The notes under the pieces were generated by a model that made no database searches, was not told the origin of the DNA, and saw only the letters and a program-made list of their open reading frames with translations. A stretch of 64,000 bases of DNA from Cryobacterium sp. Y11 (GTDB lineage Bacteria; Actinomycetota; Actinomycetes; Actinomycetales; Microbacteriaceae): assembly GCF_002929535.1 (NCBI RefSeq), contig NZ_PJJO01000056.1:186001-250000 (forward strand). The letters are read 5' to 3'. Position 1 is the stretch's first letter, and the number at the start of each line of letters is the position of its first letter. Positions 29,227 through 37,194 of this stretch are shown one piece after another. Position numbers and translations under genes: made by a program.

Positions 29227-32200
29227 TTAGCCGACCGTAGGGCCCGGCCGCTCAATGGGGCCGTAGAACAAGCGCTCAAACACCGCGCGGGCCCGCCGGG
29301 TTACCGAGAGGTAGTCATCCTCGAGCTGGTTGCCAGACCCCGGCGGATATTCCATGACCCGTGCTATGCCCTCGAGGGCTGCTCGATCGGTCGGAAGCAC
29401 GTTGGAGGTGTGATTGGTCCACAGCGTGATGGCCGACCGGGCGCGGGACGCGAAGAGCCAGGCGGCGCGCAGCACCGCGGCATCCGCTGCCGATAGCAAA
29501 CCCGCTGCAACCGCCTCCGCCAGCGCGTGCAGCGTCGATGTCGTGCGCAACGCCGGAATAGCTGCGCCGTGCTGCAGCTGAAGCAATTGTACGAGCCATT
29601 CGACGTCGCTGAGCGACCCACGGCCCAGCTTGAGGTGCCGGTTCGGGTCGGCGCCTTGGGGCAGGCGCTCGTTCTCCACCCTGGCCTTAATGCGGCGCAC
29701 TTCGCGAACGGCTTGCTCGTTGATTGCGCTCGGATACCGCACTTCATCAGCGACGGCCGCAAAATCGCGCAGTAGCGCTGCGTCACCGGCGACTCCGCGT
29801 CCGCGCAGTAGCGCCTGAGCTTCCCAGGTCAGCGACCAGCGGCGGTAATAGGCCTGGTAGGACTCCAACGACCGCACCACGGCGCCGTTGCTACCCTCTG
29901 GACGCAATCCAATGTCCAGATCCAACGGCAGGCGAGCGTCGTCGGTCAGGCGGTTCAGTTCCCGCACGATGAACCGGGCCCGTTCGTTGGCGGCTTCACC
30001 GGTGACGGTGCCGGGGCGAAACACGTACATAACATCGGCATCGGAGCCGAAACCAAGCTCTGCGCCGCCGAACCGGCCCATGCCAATCACCGCGAACTCG
30101 ATTCCATCCGGTGAAACGGATGCCCCAGCCTCGCTCTGATCGACGAGTTCTCCCCCACGAATGGCGGCGATCACACCCTGAATGTAGGTCGCATTCACGT
30201 CGGTGAGGCCCTGGCCGAGCTGGTCGAGCCTGATCTGACCGAGGAGCGAGGCGAAGGCCAGCCGGAGCATTTCGCGGCGCCGGGCGGCGCGCAAAATTGT
30301 GGCGGCAGCATCCGGACTTTCGTGCCGGCCGAGCACAGCCCTAGCCTCGTCCTGCAACGCCTTGAGCGGCCGCGGTTGCAGGTCGTTCTCGTCTTCGAGC
30401 CAGGCCACAGCTTCGGGAATCTTCTCGAGCAGTTCGCCGATATACCGGCTGCCGGATAGCACGCGAGTGAGTCGTTCAGCGGCGCCAGACGAGTCCCGGA
30501 GCATGCGCAGAAACCAGTAAGTAGAGCCCAGGTTGTCGCTGAGTCGCCGAAAGGCAAGAAACCCATAGTCGGGATCCGCGCCCTGCGAGAACCATTGCAA
30601 AAGCACAGGCAGCAGGTGACGCTGGATCGCGGCCCGGCGCGACACTCCGCCCGACAGGGCACTGATGTGCGCGAGCGCACCCGTGGTGTTGCGAAAGCCG
30701 ATGGCGGCTAGACGCGCCTCAGCCTGGGCGCTGGTCAGGTTCAGCCCCTCGGCGGACAGCGACGCCACGGCCGACAGCAGGGGGCGATAGAACAACCGTT
30801 CGTGCAAGCCGCGCACGCGTTGTTTGGTCTCTGACCAGCGGATGGTCAGCCCGGCGGCACTCGTCGCCAAGCCGGTGGCACGAGCCAGTACCCGCAGGTT
30901 CGCCTCATCGCGAGGAACCAGGTGGGTGCGCCGCAGCTTCTGCAGCTGCAACCGATGCTCCATCAGGCGCAGCATGCGGTAGTCCTGGGCGAATTCGGTC
31001 GCCTCGGCACGTCCGACGTAACCCTCCGTCGCCAAGGCCGTCAGTGCTGGCAGGGTACCGGCCTGGCGTACCTCTGGATCGGTCTGGCCGTGCACGAGTT
31101 GCAGCAGCTGCACGGTGAACTCAATATCGCGCAGGCCTCCGGGGCCGAGTTTGAGCTGCACATCCACCTCATCATCGGGGATGTTATCGGTGACCCGTTC
31201 TCGCATCCGCTGCACGGATTCGACGAAATTTTCCCGGCTCGCGCTGCTCCATACCTTGGGGGTAACGGCATCGATATAGCGGGTGCCGAGCTCACTGTCC
31301 CCGGCGAGGGTGCGGGCCTTCAGCAGGGCCTGAAATTCCCAGCTCTTGGCCCAGCGATCGTAGTAGGCCAGGTGCGATTCGATCGACCGTACCAAGGCGC
31401 CGCTCTTGCCCTCCGGGCGCAGGTTGGGGTCCACCTCCCAGAGCTCGGGCTCGACGCCCGACTCGTTCAGGCCGCGCATGATCAGCACGGCCAGCCGGGT
31501 GGCGATTTCGACGGCGCGGGAGCTGTCGAGCCCGGCCGAGTCGTCGCCGTCGGCGACGAAGATCACGTCGACATCACTGACGTAGTTGAGTTCACCGGCG
31601 CCGGCTTTGCCCATGCCGATGATGGCCAGTTTGGTGGCCCGTACCTGCTCGGTTGGAAAGACGCCGCGGCCGACGGTGTCACCGCTTGACATGGTGCGGG
31701 CAACGGTGAGGGCTGCTTCGAGCGCCGCCGTTGCGAGGTCGGACAGTGTGCGCGCAATGCCGTCAAGTCCGGAGACCGGATCGGTTTGTTCGAGGTCGAA
31801 GGCTGCGAGCTGGGCCAGCCGCCGGCGGTAGCGAACCCGCAGGGCGACCCAGGCGGCATCGTCGACCAGCTGGGAGAATCCATCGCACGCGCCAACGGCA
31901 TCCAGCAGATCGGCGACGAGCTCGGGGGCGTCCGGTAAGACGACCAGAGGAGCCGTCAAAACGGACAACTCCTCCGGATGCCGGAGAAAGAATTCGGCGA
32001 GCCCACTGGAGGCGCCAAGAACCGTGAGCAGGCGTGCGGTCGCCGCCGGTGAGCCGAGCAGGTGGAACAGCTCAGCTGAGTCCTGCCGAAGCAGCTCCAC
32101 CAAAGCGAGGAGCGCTGCATCCGGACTCGCCGCCCCGGTCAGCAGCGGCAGCAGAGTGCGGGTATCGGTGACCCAATCGTTCGGCGACGACCGACTGTGC

Positions 32201-32310
32201 TGGCTATTCTTCCCGAGCTCGGCGACCTCGTCGAGCCGGCCGCGCACCTCGGCGAGGTCGACGAATCCAACCCGCACGAGCTCGGTCAGGGTTAACTGCG
32301 TGCGCTCCAT
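29227..32310 (-). CDS. glnE: Bifunctional glutamine-synthetase adenylyltransferase/deadenylyltransferase
   Basis: Adds and removes AMP on the Tyr of glutamine synthetase in response to nitrogen status. 1027 aa. Two nucleotidyltransferase domains are visible: the first has GMGKAGAGELNYVSDVDVIF (about residue 230) and the second GMGRFGGAELGFGSDADVMY (about 745), each with the Gly-Ser/Asp-x-Asp active-site pattern. Helical regions follow each. ATG 32310 has AAGGAACC upstream. It lies between glnA1 (its likely substrate) and glnA2. Confidence 0.95.
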   Translation of the reverse strand: MERTQLTLTELVRVGFVDLAEVRGRLDEVAELGKNSQHSRSSPNDWVTDTRTLLPLLTGAASPDAALLALVELLRQDSAELFHLLGSPAATARLLTVLGASSGLAEFFLRHPEELSVLTAPLVVLPDAPELVADLLDAVGACDGFSQLVDDAAWVALRVRYRRRLAQLAAFDLEQTDPVSGLDGIARTLSDLATAALEAALTVARTMSSGDTVGRGVFPTEQVRATKLAIIGMGKAGAGELNYVSDVDVIFVADGDDSAGLDSSRAVEIATRLAVLIMRGLNESGVEPELWEVDPNLRPEGKSGALVRSIESHLAYYDRWAKSWEFQALLKARTLAGDSELGTRYIDAVTPKVWSSASRENFVESVQRMRERVTDNIPDDEVDVQLKLGPGGLRDIEFTVQLLQLVHGQTDPEVRQAGTLPALTALATEGYVGRAEATEFAQDYRMLRLMEHRLQLQKLRRTHLVPRDEANLRVLARATGLATSAAGLTIRWSETKQRVRGLHERLFYRPLLSAVASLSAEGLNLTSAQAEARLAAIGFRNTTGALAHISALSGGVSRRAAIQRHLLPVLLQWFSQGADPDYGFLAFRRLSDNLGSTYWFLRMLRDSSGAAERLTRVLSGSRYIGELLEKIPEAVAWLEDENDLQPRPLKALQDEARAVLGRHESPDAAATILRAARRREMLRLAFASLLGQIRLDQLGQGLTDVNATYIQGVIAAIRGGELVDQSEAGASVSPDGIEFAVIGMGRFGGAELGFGSDADVMYVFRPGTVTGEAANERARFIVRELNRLTDDARLPLDLDIGLRPEGSNGAVVRSLESYQAYYRRWSLTWEAQALLRGRGVAGDAALLRDFAAVADEVRYPSAINEQAVREVRRIKARVENERLPQGADPNRHLKLGRGSLSDVEWLVQLLQLQHGAAIPALRTTSTLHALAEAVAAGLLSAADAAVLRAAWLFASRARSAITLWTNHTSNVLPTDRAALEGIARVMEYPPGSGNQLEDDYLSVTRRARAVFERLFYGPIERPGPTVG

Positions 32311-32349
32311 CGCGTGTGGTTCCTTCGGTTGTCGACCTAACTCAACGAG

Positions 32350-33687
32350 TTAGAGCATCTCCAGATTCTTTCTCAGCTCGAACGGGGTGACCTGCGACCG
32401 GTAGTCGCGCCACTCTTGTCGTTTGTTGAGCAACACATAGTTGAAGACCTGCTCGCCGAGCGTCTCCGCTACGAGTTCGGACTCCTCCATGTATTGAATG
32501 GCGTGGTCAAGGCTGGCCGGAAGCGCCGTGTAACCCAAGGCACGGCGCTCGGAATCGCTCAGGCTCCAGACGTTGTCTTCGGCTTCTGGCGGCAACTCGT
32601 AGCCCTCTTCGATGCCCTTGAGGCCCGCTGCGAGCATCAGTGAGTAGGCCAGGTACGGGTTTGCTGCTGAGTCAATCGCCCGGTACTCGACTCGAGCGCT
32701 CTGCCCCTTGTTGGGCTTGTACAGCGGCACTCGCACGAGTGCTGAGCGATTGTTGTGGCCCCAGCAGACGAAGCTCGGTGCTTCGTCGCCGCCCCACAGC
32801 CGTTTGTAGGAGTTAACAAACTGGTTGGTTACCGCGGTGATCTCCGGGGCGTGTTTGAGCAGTCCGGCGATGAACTGACGACCGATTTTGGATAGCTGGT
32901 ATTGAGCGCCGGCTTCGAAGAACGCGTTGGAGTCACCCTCAAACAGGGACAGGTGGGTGTGCATCCCCGAACCAGGGTGCTCAGACATGGGCTTGGGCAT
33001 GAAAGTCGCGTAAACGCCCTGCTCAATGGCCACTTCTTTAACCACCGTGCGGAAGGTCATAATGTTGTCCGCCGTGGTCAGCGCATCGGCGTACCGCAGG
33101 TCGATTTCGTTCTGACCTGGCCCGGCTTCGTGGTGGCTGAACTCTACCGAGATGCCGAGGTCTTCGAGCATGCGCACGGAGCGGCGTCGAAAGTCGTGCG
33201 CTGTGCCGCCGGGAACGTTGTCGAAGTAGCCGGCCGAGTCGACCGGAGTCGGCCCGTTCTTGCCGAACTTCGACGACTTGAGCAGGTAGAACTCGACCTC
33301 TGGGTGGGTATAGAAGGTGAAGCCGCGGTCAGCCGCCTTCGCGAGGGTGCGCTTGAGCACGTTGCGCGGGTCAGCCACGGCCGGCTGCCCGTCGGGCGTC
33401 GTAATGTCGCAGAACATGCGGGCGGTCGGATCGACCTCACCGCGCCAGGGCAAAATCTGAAAAGTGGTGGGGTCGGGGTGAGCCAGGACATCCGCTTCGA
33501 AGGATCGGGTCAGGCCTTCGATGGCCGAACCGTCAAACCCCAGGCCCTCATTGAAGGCACCCTCCACCTCGGCGGGCGCAATCGCAACCGATTTCAGGGT
33601 ACCGACGACGTCGGTGAACCAGAGACGCACGAACTTGATTCCTCGCTCCTCGATGGTCCGAAGAACGAAGTCGCGCTGCTTGTCCAT
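32350..33687 (-). CDS. glnA2: Glutamine synthetase GlnA2 type, without adenylylation Tyr
   Basis: 445 aa, type I glutamine synthetase fold. Motifs are WFTDVVGTLKSV near the start, HPEVEFYLLKS, HHEAGPGQNEID, HPGSGMHTHLSLFEGD and NQFVNSYKRLWGGDEAP. At the position of the usual Tyr (site DNLYDLP in adenylylated enzymes) the sequence is EDNVWSLSDSERR, as in M. tuberculosis GlnA2, so AMP control by the neighbouring GlnE is not expected. It starts 39 bp upstream of glnE in the same direction and may share its transcript. Diverges from panB. Confidence 0.95.
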   Translation of the reverse strand: MDKQRDFVLRTIEERGIKFVRLWFTDVVGTLKSVAIAPAEVEGAFNEGLGFDGSAIEGLTRSFEADVLAHPDPTTFQILPWRGEVDPTARMFCDITTPDGQPAVADPRNVLKRTLAKAADRGFTFYTHPEVEFYLLKSSKFGKNGPTPVDSAGYFDNVPGGTAHDFRRRSVRMLEDLGISVEFSHHEAGPGQNEIDLRYADALTTADNIMTFRTVVKEVAIEQGVYATFMPKPMSEHPGSGMHTHLSLFEGDSNAFFEAGAQYQLSKIGRQFIAGLLKHAPEITAVTNQFVNSYKRLWGGDEAPSFVCWGHNNRSALVRVPLYKPNKGQSARVEYRAIDSAANPYLAYSLMLAAGLKGIEEGYELPPEAEDNVWSLSDSERRALGYTALPASLDHAIQYMEESELVAETLGEQVFNYVLLNKRQEWRDYRSQVTPFELRKNLEML

Positions 33688-33770
33688 TCACGCTCTTTCT
33701 CATTGCTCCAACAGGTACTGTCTAGGCTACTGGCTCCAATCAGGTTTCCTTGCCTGACTACACTTGTGGC

Positions 33771-34652
33771 ATGCCAGAGTTGACAGCGCCAGAGCCCACG
33801 GTCCCTCCCGCCGACGTGTCGGTTCAGCATTCATCCAGACAGGCACCAGCTGGCCCCAAGCGGGTGCGCACCAGACATTTTCAGAACGCCAAACTGCAGG
33901 GCATCCCGATTACGGGTCTGACCAGCTACGACATGCTCACGGCACAGATTTTCGATGCGGCCGGTATCGATTTTCTCCTGGTGGGCGATTCCGCCGGAAA
34001 TAACGTCTACGGCTACGAGACCACCCTGCCCGTCACCGTTGACGAGCTCATTCCGCTGACCCGTGCCGTGGCCCGAGCCGTCACCCGCGCACTCGTCGTC
34101 GCGGACATGCCCTTTGGCTCGTATGAGAGCGGACCGGATCAGGCCCTTGCCACGGCCGTGCGATTCATGAAAGAGGCTCAGGCGCACGCCGTCAAGTTGG
34201 AAGGTGGCCAGCGCAGCCACAAACAGATTCGTCGAATCGTGTCGGCCGGTATTCCGGTGATGGGGCATATCGGCTTCACCCCGCAGAGCGAGCACGGACT
34301 CGGCGGCCACATCATTCAGGGCCGCGGTGACGCCGCCGAGGCCCTGATCGCCGACGCCCTGGCTGTGCAGGAGGCCGGTGCCTTTGCCGTTGTGCTCGAA
34401 ATGGTGCCGGCTTCGGTCGCTGCCCTCGTGACCGCACAACTGTCGATCCCCACTATCGGGGTCGGTGCCGGACCGTCCGTTGACGGTCAGTTGCTGGTCT
34501 GGACCGATTTCGCCGGAATGACGAGCGGTCGGGTGCCCAAGTTTGTGCGCCAATACGCCGACATGAGATCGGTACTGACGGAGGCCGTGCAACGGTTCAC
34601 CGCCGATGTCGCCTCCGGCGCCTACCCGGCTCCAGAGCACAGCTACGAGTAG
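33771..34652 (+). CDS. panB: 3-methyl-2-oxobutanoate hydroxymethyltransferase (pantothenate synthesis)
   Basis: First committed step of pantothenate and CoA synthesis. 293 aa from ATG 33771 (an upstream TTG at 33750 is also open). After a 30-residue unconserved leader the (beta/alpha)8 barrel begins; visible are ITGLTSYDMLTAQIFDAAG, LLVGDSAGNNVYGYE (metal Asp), VMGHIGFTPQ, LEMVPASVA (catalytic Glu) and PTIGVGAGPSVDGQ. Divergent from glnA2 across 83 bp. No other pan gene is nearby. Confidence 0.95.
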   Translation: MPELTAPEPTVPPADVSVQHSSRQAPAGPKRVRTRHFQNAKLQGIPITGLTSYDMLTAQIFDAAGIDFLLVGDSAGNNVYGYETTLPVTVDELIPLTRAVARAVTRALVVADMPFGSYESGPDQALATAVRFMKEAQAHAVKLEGGQRSHKQIRRIVSAGIPVMGHIGFTPQSEHGLGGHIIQGRGDAAEALIADALAVQEAGAFAVVLEMVPASVAALVTAQLSIPTIGVGAGPSVDGQLLVWTDFAGMTSGRVPKFVRQYADMRSVLTEAVQRFTADVASGAYPAPEHSYE

Positions 34653-34672
34653 CGGGCCGTTCAGTCCATGCT

Positions 34673-34861
34673 CTAGCGAGCGTCTCGTGCGTCGTCCTCT
34701 GACCACATAGCGCTGTTCGCGCGCAGCTTCTCGAGGGCGTGTGTTGCTTCGTCACGGGTAGTGAAGGGGCCGACCCGATCGAGCGACGACGACTGCAGGC
34801 CGTGCTCCACTTCACCGGTGCGCATGTTGTACCAGAATGCGTGTTCTTTATCCTCGGCCAT
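34673..34861 (-). CDS. Small SPOR-like protein
   Basis: 62 aa: MAEDKEHAFWYNMRTGEVEH followed by a short region ending in TRDEATHALEKLRANSAMW. The pattern of aromatic strand, Gly-x-Val-Glu turn, and helix with DEA resembles the compact SPOR-like proteins found beside map in actinobacteria. It is convergent with panB and starts 12 nt from the divergent map gene. Function unknown. Confidence 0.7.
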   Translation of the reverse strand: MAEDKEHAFWYNMRTGEVEHGLQSSSLDRVGPFTTRDEATHALEKLRANSAMWSEDDARDAR

Positions 34862-34873
34862 AAGCTTGATCCT

Positions 34874-35737
34874 ATGCCTAAGGATTCAATCGGTCACCTC
34901 GTCCCCGGAACGGTCTCAGCGACGCGTTCCGTTCCCTCTCATATCGTTCGCCCCGAGTACGTGGGCAAGAAGGGGCCAGCAGAATACACCGGCTCTAATA
35001 TTTATTCACCGGACAAGATCGCGCTCATTCGTGAGTCCGGTCGTATCGCTGCCCAGGCCATTGCCGCCGTCGGCGCGGCGATCGTGCCCGGTGTGACCAC
35101 CGAGGAGCTCGATCGGATCGGGCACGACTTCATGGTGGCGCACGATGCCTACCCGTCGACGCTCGGCTACCGCGGCTACCCGAAATCGCTGTGCAGCTCG
35201 GTAAACGAGGTCATTTGCCACGGAATCCCCGACAACACGGTGCTGGACAACGGTGACATCGTGAACATCGACATCACCGCATTTAAGAACGGCGTGCACG
35301 GCGATAGCAACGTCACATTCGTCGTCGGCGAAGCGAGCGCGGAGGTCACCCTGCTGGTCGAGCGCACGCGGGAGGCCCTCGCCCGCGGCATCAAGGCCGT
35401 CGCACCCGGCCGGGAGGTCAACGTCATTGGTCGCACGATCGAGTCGTATGCCAAGCGGTTTAACTATGGCGTGATACGCGACTACACCGGGCACGGCGTC
35501 GGTGAGGCCTTTCATTCCGGACTCATCATTCCACACTACGACGCCCCGCAGTACGACACCGTGATGGAGGTCGGCATGGTCTTCACGATCGAACCGATGC
35601 TCACCCTCGGCACGAGCGACTGGGACATCTGGGATGACGACTGGACGGTTCTGACCCGCGACCGCAGCATGACGGCGCAGTTCGAACACACCCTCGTGGT
35701 GACCGAACGTGGCGCCGAAATTCTGACCCTGCCCTGA
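34874..35737 (+). CDS. map: Methionine aminopeptidase type I
   Basis: Removes the initiator Met from nascent proteins. 287 aa from ATG 34874. The N-terminal 40 residues form the extension seen in actinobacterial MetAP with an SRPxH-like leader. Metal ligands are visible in HGIPDN and GDIVNIDITAFKNGVHGDSN (two Asp), GHGVGEAFHSG (His), EVGMVFTIEPM (Glu) and MTAQFEHTLVV (Glu). It lacks a clear ribosome-binding site, which may reflect a short leader. Confidence 0.95.
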   Translation: MPKDSIGHLVPGTVSATRSVPSHIVRPEYVGKKGPAEYTGSNIYSPDKIALIRESGRIAAQAIAAVGAAIVPGVTTEELDRIGHDFMVAHDAYPSTLGYRGYPKSLCSSVNEVICHGIPDNTVLDNGDIVNIDITAFKNGVHGDSNVTFVVGEASAEVTLLVERTREALARGIKAVAPGREVNVIGRTIESYAKRFNYGVIRDYTGHGVGEAFHSGLIIPHYDAPQYDTVMEVGMVFTIEPMLTLGTSDWDIWDDDWTVLTRDRSMTAQFEHTLVVTERGAEILTLP

Positions 35738-35766
35738 CCTCGCTCTCGACCAGATAGGTTCAGTAC

Positions 35767-36525
35767 ATGACTGCAACGACGGCAATCGGCATTGACATCG
35801 GTGGTACCGGCATCAAGGGGGCTGTGGTCGATCTGTCGACCGGTGAACTGCTCTCGGACCGGGTGAAGCTGCCCACTCCCAAGGGTGGTCGACCGCAAGA
35901 CATCGTCGAGACAACGCGCACCCTGCTCGCCACCGTCTCTGCTGGCGTCGGCGATCTACCGGTTGGCGTCTGTTTTCCCGCCGTCGTGAAGAACGGCCAC
36001 ACCATGTCCGCGGCAAACGTGTCGTCGAAATGGATCGGTCTGCCGGCCGAGGCGTTATTTGAAAAGGGCTTAGGCCTTCCCATTCATTTCGTCAATGACG
36101 CGGATGCCGCCGGTTACGCCGAAGCGCAGTTCGGGGCGGCGAAGGACGTCGCCGGCGTCGTGCTGCTGACGACCCTCGGCACTGGCATCGGTTCGGCGCT
36201 GCTCAATGATGGCGTGCTGGTTCCCAACACGGAACTCGGACACCTGCAAATCGATGGTCACGATTATGAGACTCGGGCGGCATACTCGGCCAAGGAACGC
36301 GAGAACCTGACCTGGGACAAATGGGCGGTACGCCTGCAGAAGTACTACACGACCCTTGAGCTATTGTTCTCCCCCGACCTGTTTATCGTGGGCGGCGGGG
36401 TGTCCAAACACTACGAGGACTTTCTGCCGCTGCTGCGCCTAAAAACCAGAATCATTCCGGCCGTGCACCGCAACAACGCCGGAATCCTCGGTGCGGCAGC
36501 CCTCGCCGCCCGATTCCCCGGCTAG
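35767..36525 (+). CDS. ppgK: Polyphosphate glucokinase
   Basis: Phosphorylates glucose using polyphosphate or ATP. 252 aa, ROK-type fold. Visible motifs are GIDIGGTGIKGAVVDL at residues 7-22 (phosphate loop), FVNDADAAGYAEA (catalytic Asp in NDAD), TTLGTGIGSALLNDG and ELGHLQIDG, with FIVGGGVSKHYEDF at the C-terminus. It starts 29 bp after map in the same direction. Its stop marks the beginning of the accessory stretch that leads to the reverse transcriptase. Confidence 0.94.
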   Translation: MTATTAIGIDIGGTGIKGAVVDLSTGELLSDRVKLPTPKGGRPQDIVETTRTLLATVSAGVGDLPVGVCFPAVVKNGHTMSAANVSSKWIGLPAEALFEKGLGLPIHFVNDADAAGYAEAQFGAAKDVAGVVLLTTLGTGIGSALLNDGVLVPNTELGHLQIDGHDYETRAAYSAKERENLTWDKWAVRLQKYYTTLELLFSPDLFIVGGGVSKHYEDFLPLLRLKTRIIPAVHRNNAGILGAAALAARFPG

Positions 36526-36569
36526 TTCTGGCGTGCTCACCGGAGGGCCTCGCGCTTGGGCGGAAAAAA

Positions 36570-36761
36570 GTGCGCTGGCCGCGAGTTATCGGCGGCGGAG
36601 GACGGCAGTCAGCAGCGCATCCACTTCGCCGAGATGGTCGTGCCGTTTTGAAGAAATCGCTCGAGATCCGCGGCGGCATCTGCCGCTTCCTCGGCTGCAC
36701 CAGCCAAGCGCGCCACAGCGAGGTAGGCCACACCCATGACTGGGCCAGCACACCGTTCTAA
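36570..36761 (+). pseudogene. Remnant of a DUF222/HNH endonuclease gene
   Basis: A 63-codon open stretch whose last half reads SLEIRGGICRFLGCTSQA then HSEVGHTHDWA. This matches the Cys-x-Phe-Pro-Gly-Cys and His-x-Asp-His core of the HNH proteins fused to DUF222 that are common in Microbacteriaceae, but the conserved Asp before the second His is Gly, and the DUF222 domain and C-terminal part are missing. No ribosome-binding site is evident. It is best read as decayed debris marking past gene gain and loss at this site. Confidence 0.6.
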
Positions 36762-36898
36762 CCGCCACCGAAGCGTCGGTGGAACCCGTTGCAGCAAAGC
36801 GGACCTCAACTCACGGAGCGAAGGACTCGGTTGCAGTCAGCCGTACCAGTGTCAGCGGTGGCCACCGGGCTCTGAGCGTGTTATCTATTCTGTTGCGA

Positions 36899-36985
36899 AA
36901 GCTGACCCCTCCGACAGTCCCGGTGACGGGACCTTAGGGCGCGCCTCGAAGGCCTGTGATGGCGTGCATCACTGCCTGTCAGCTT
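36899..36985 (+). ncRNA. Structured RNA module I upstream of the reverse transcriptase (candidate msr part)
   Basis: An 8-bp closing stem (36899-36906 with 36978-36985) encloses three short hairpins: 36917-36932 (6 bp, GTGA tetraloop), about 36943-36953 (4 bp), and 36956-36972 (6 bp, 5-nt loop). Retron msr RNAs usually hold one to three short hairpins, so this may be the msr or a leader to it. It could also be a separate leader element. Only sequence complementarity is seen; no expression data. Confidence 0.45.
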
Positions 36986-36999
36986 GGTAGGGTGACGCA

Positions 37000-37168
37000 C
37001 GTGCGATGGTTTTCGGGCGAGGCGGGTGGTACACGCGTTGTGCTGCCTTCTCCGGGGCTACCCCGGGGCACGAAGGTCATCTGTGAACGAGCGCCGCAGG
37101 CGCGTCTCTGCGCTCCGCGCAGCACGGCGCCTGCACGAAGGGACGAGTCGCCCGAAAGCCATCGCACG
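37000..37168 (+). ncRNA. Structured RNA module II: 21-bp inverted repeat enclosing two hairpin arms (candidate retron msr-msd)
   Basis: Positions 37000-37020 pair with 37148-37168 over 21 bp, with one G-U wobble at 37010. Inside are arm A (37052-37057 with 37061-37066, CCGGGG/CCCCGG, extended by CCTTC/GAAGG) and arm B (37096-37103 with 37127-37134, containing 37108-37113 with 37117-37122). It ends 26 bp before the reverse transcriptase start. The long repeat fits a1/a2 of a retron, giving an msr near 37021-37080 and a short msd near 37081-37147, or alternatively the whole hairpin is the msd. Location, orientation and structure support a retron RNA. Confidence 0.6.
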
Positions 37169-37194
37169 CTTGCCGCTAGTTTTGGGGCAACTCG

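Noticed and set aside
37000-37168. The 21-bp inverted repeat as ends of a small transposable element (MITE)
   Set aside because: No target-site duplication was seen, the enclosed part is itself folded, and the position directly upstream of an RT suits a retron RNA better. Not fully excluded.
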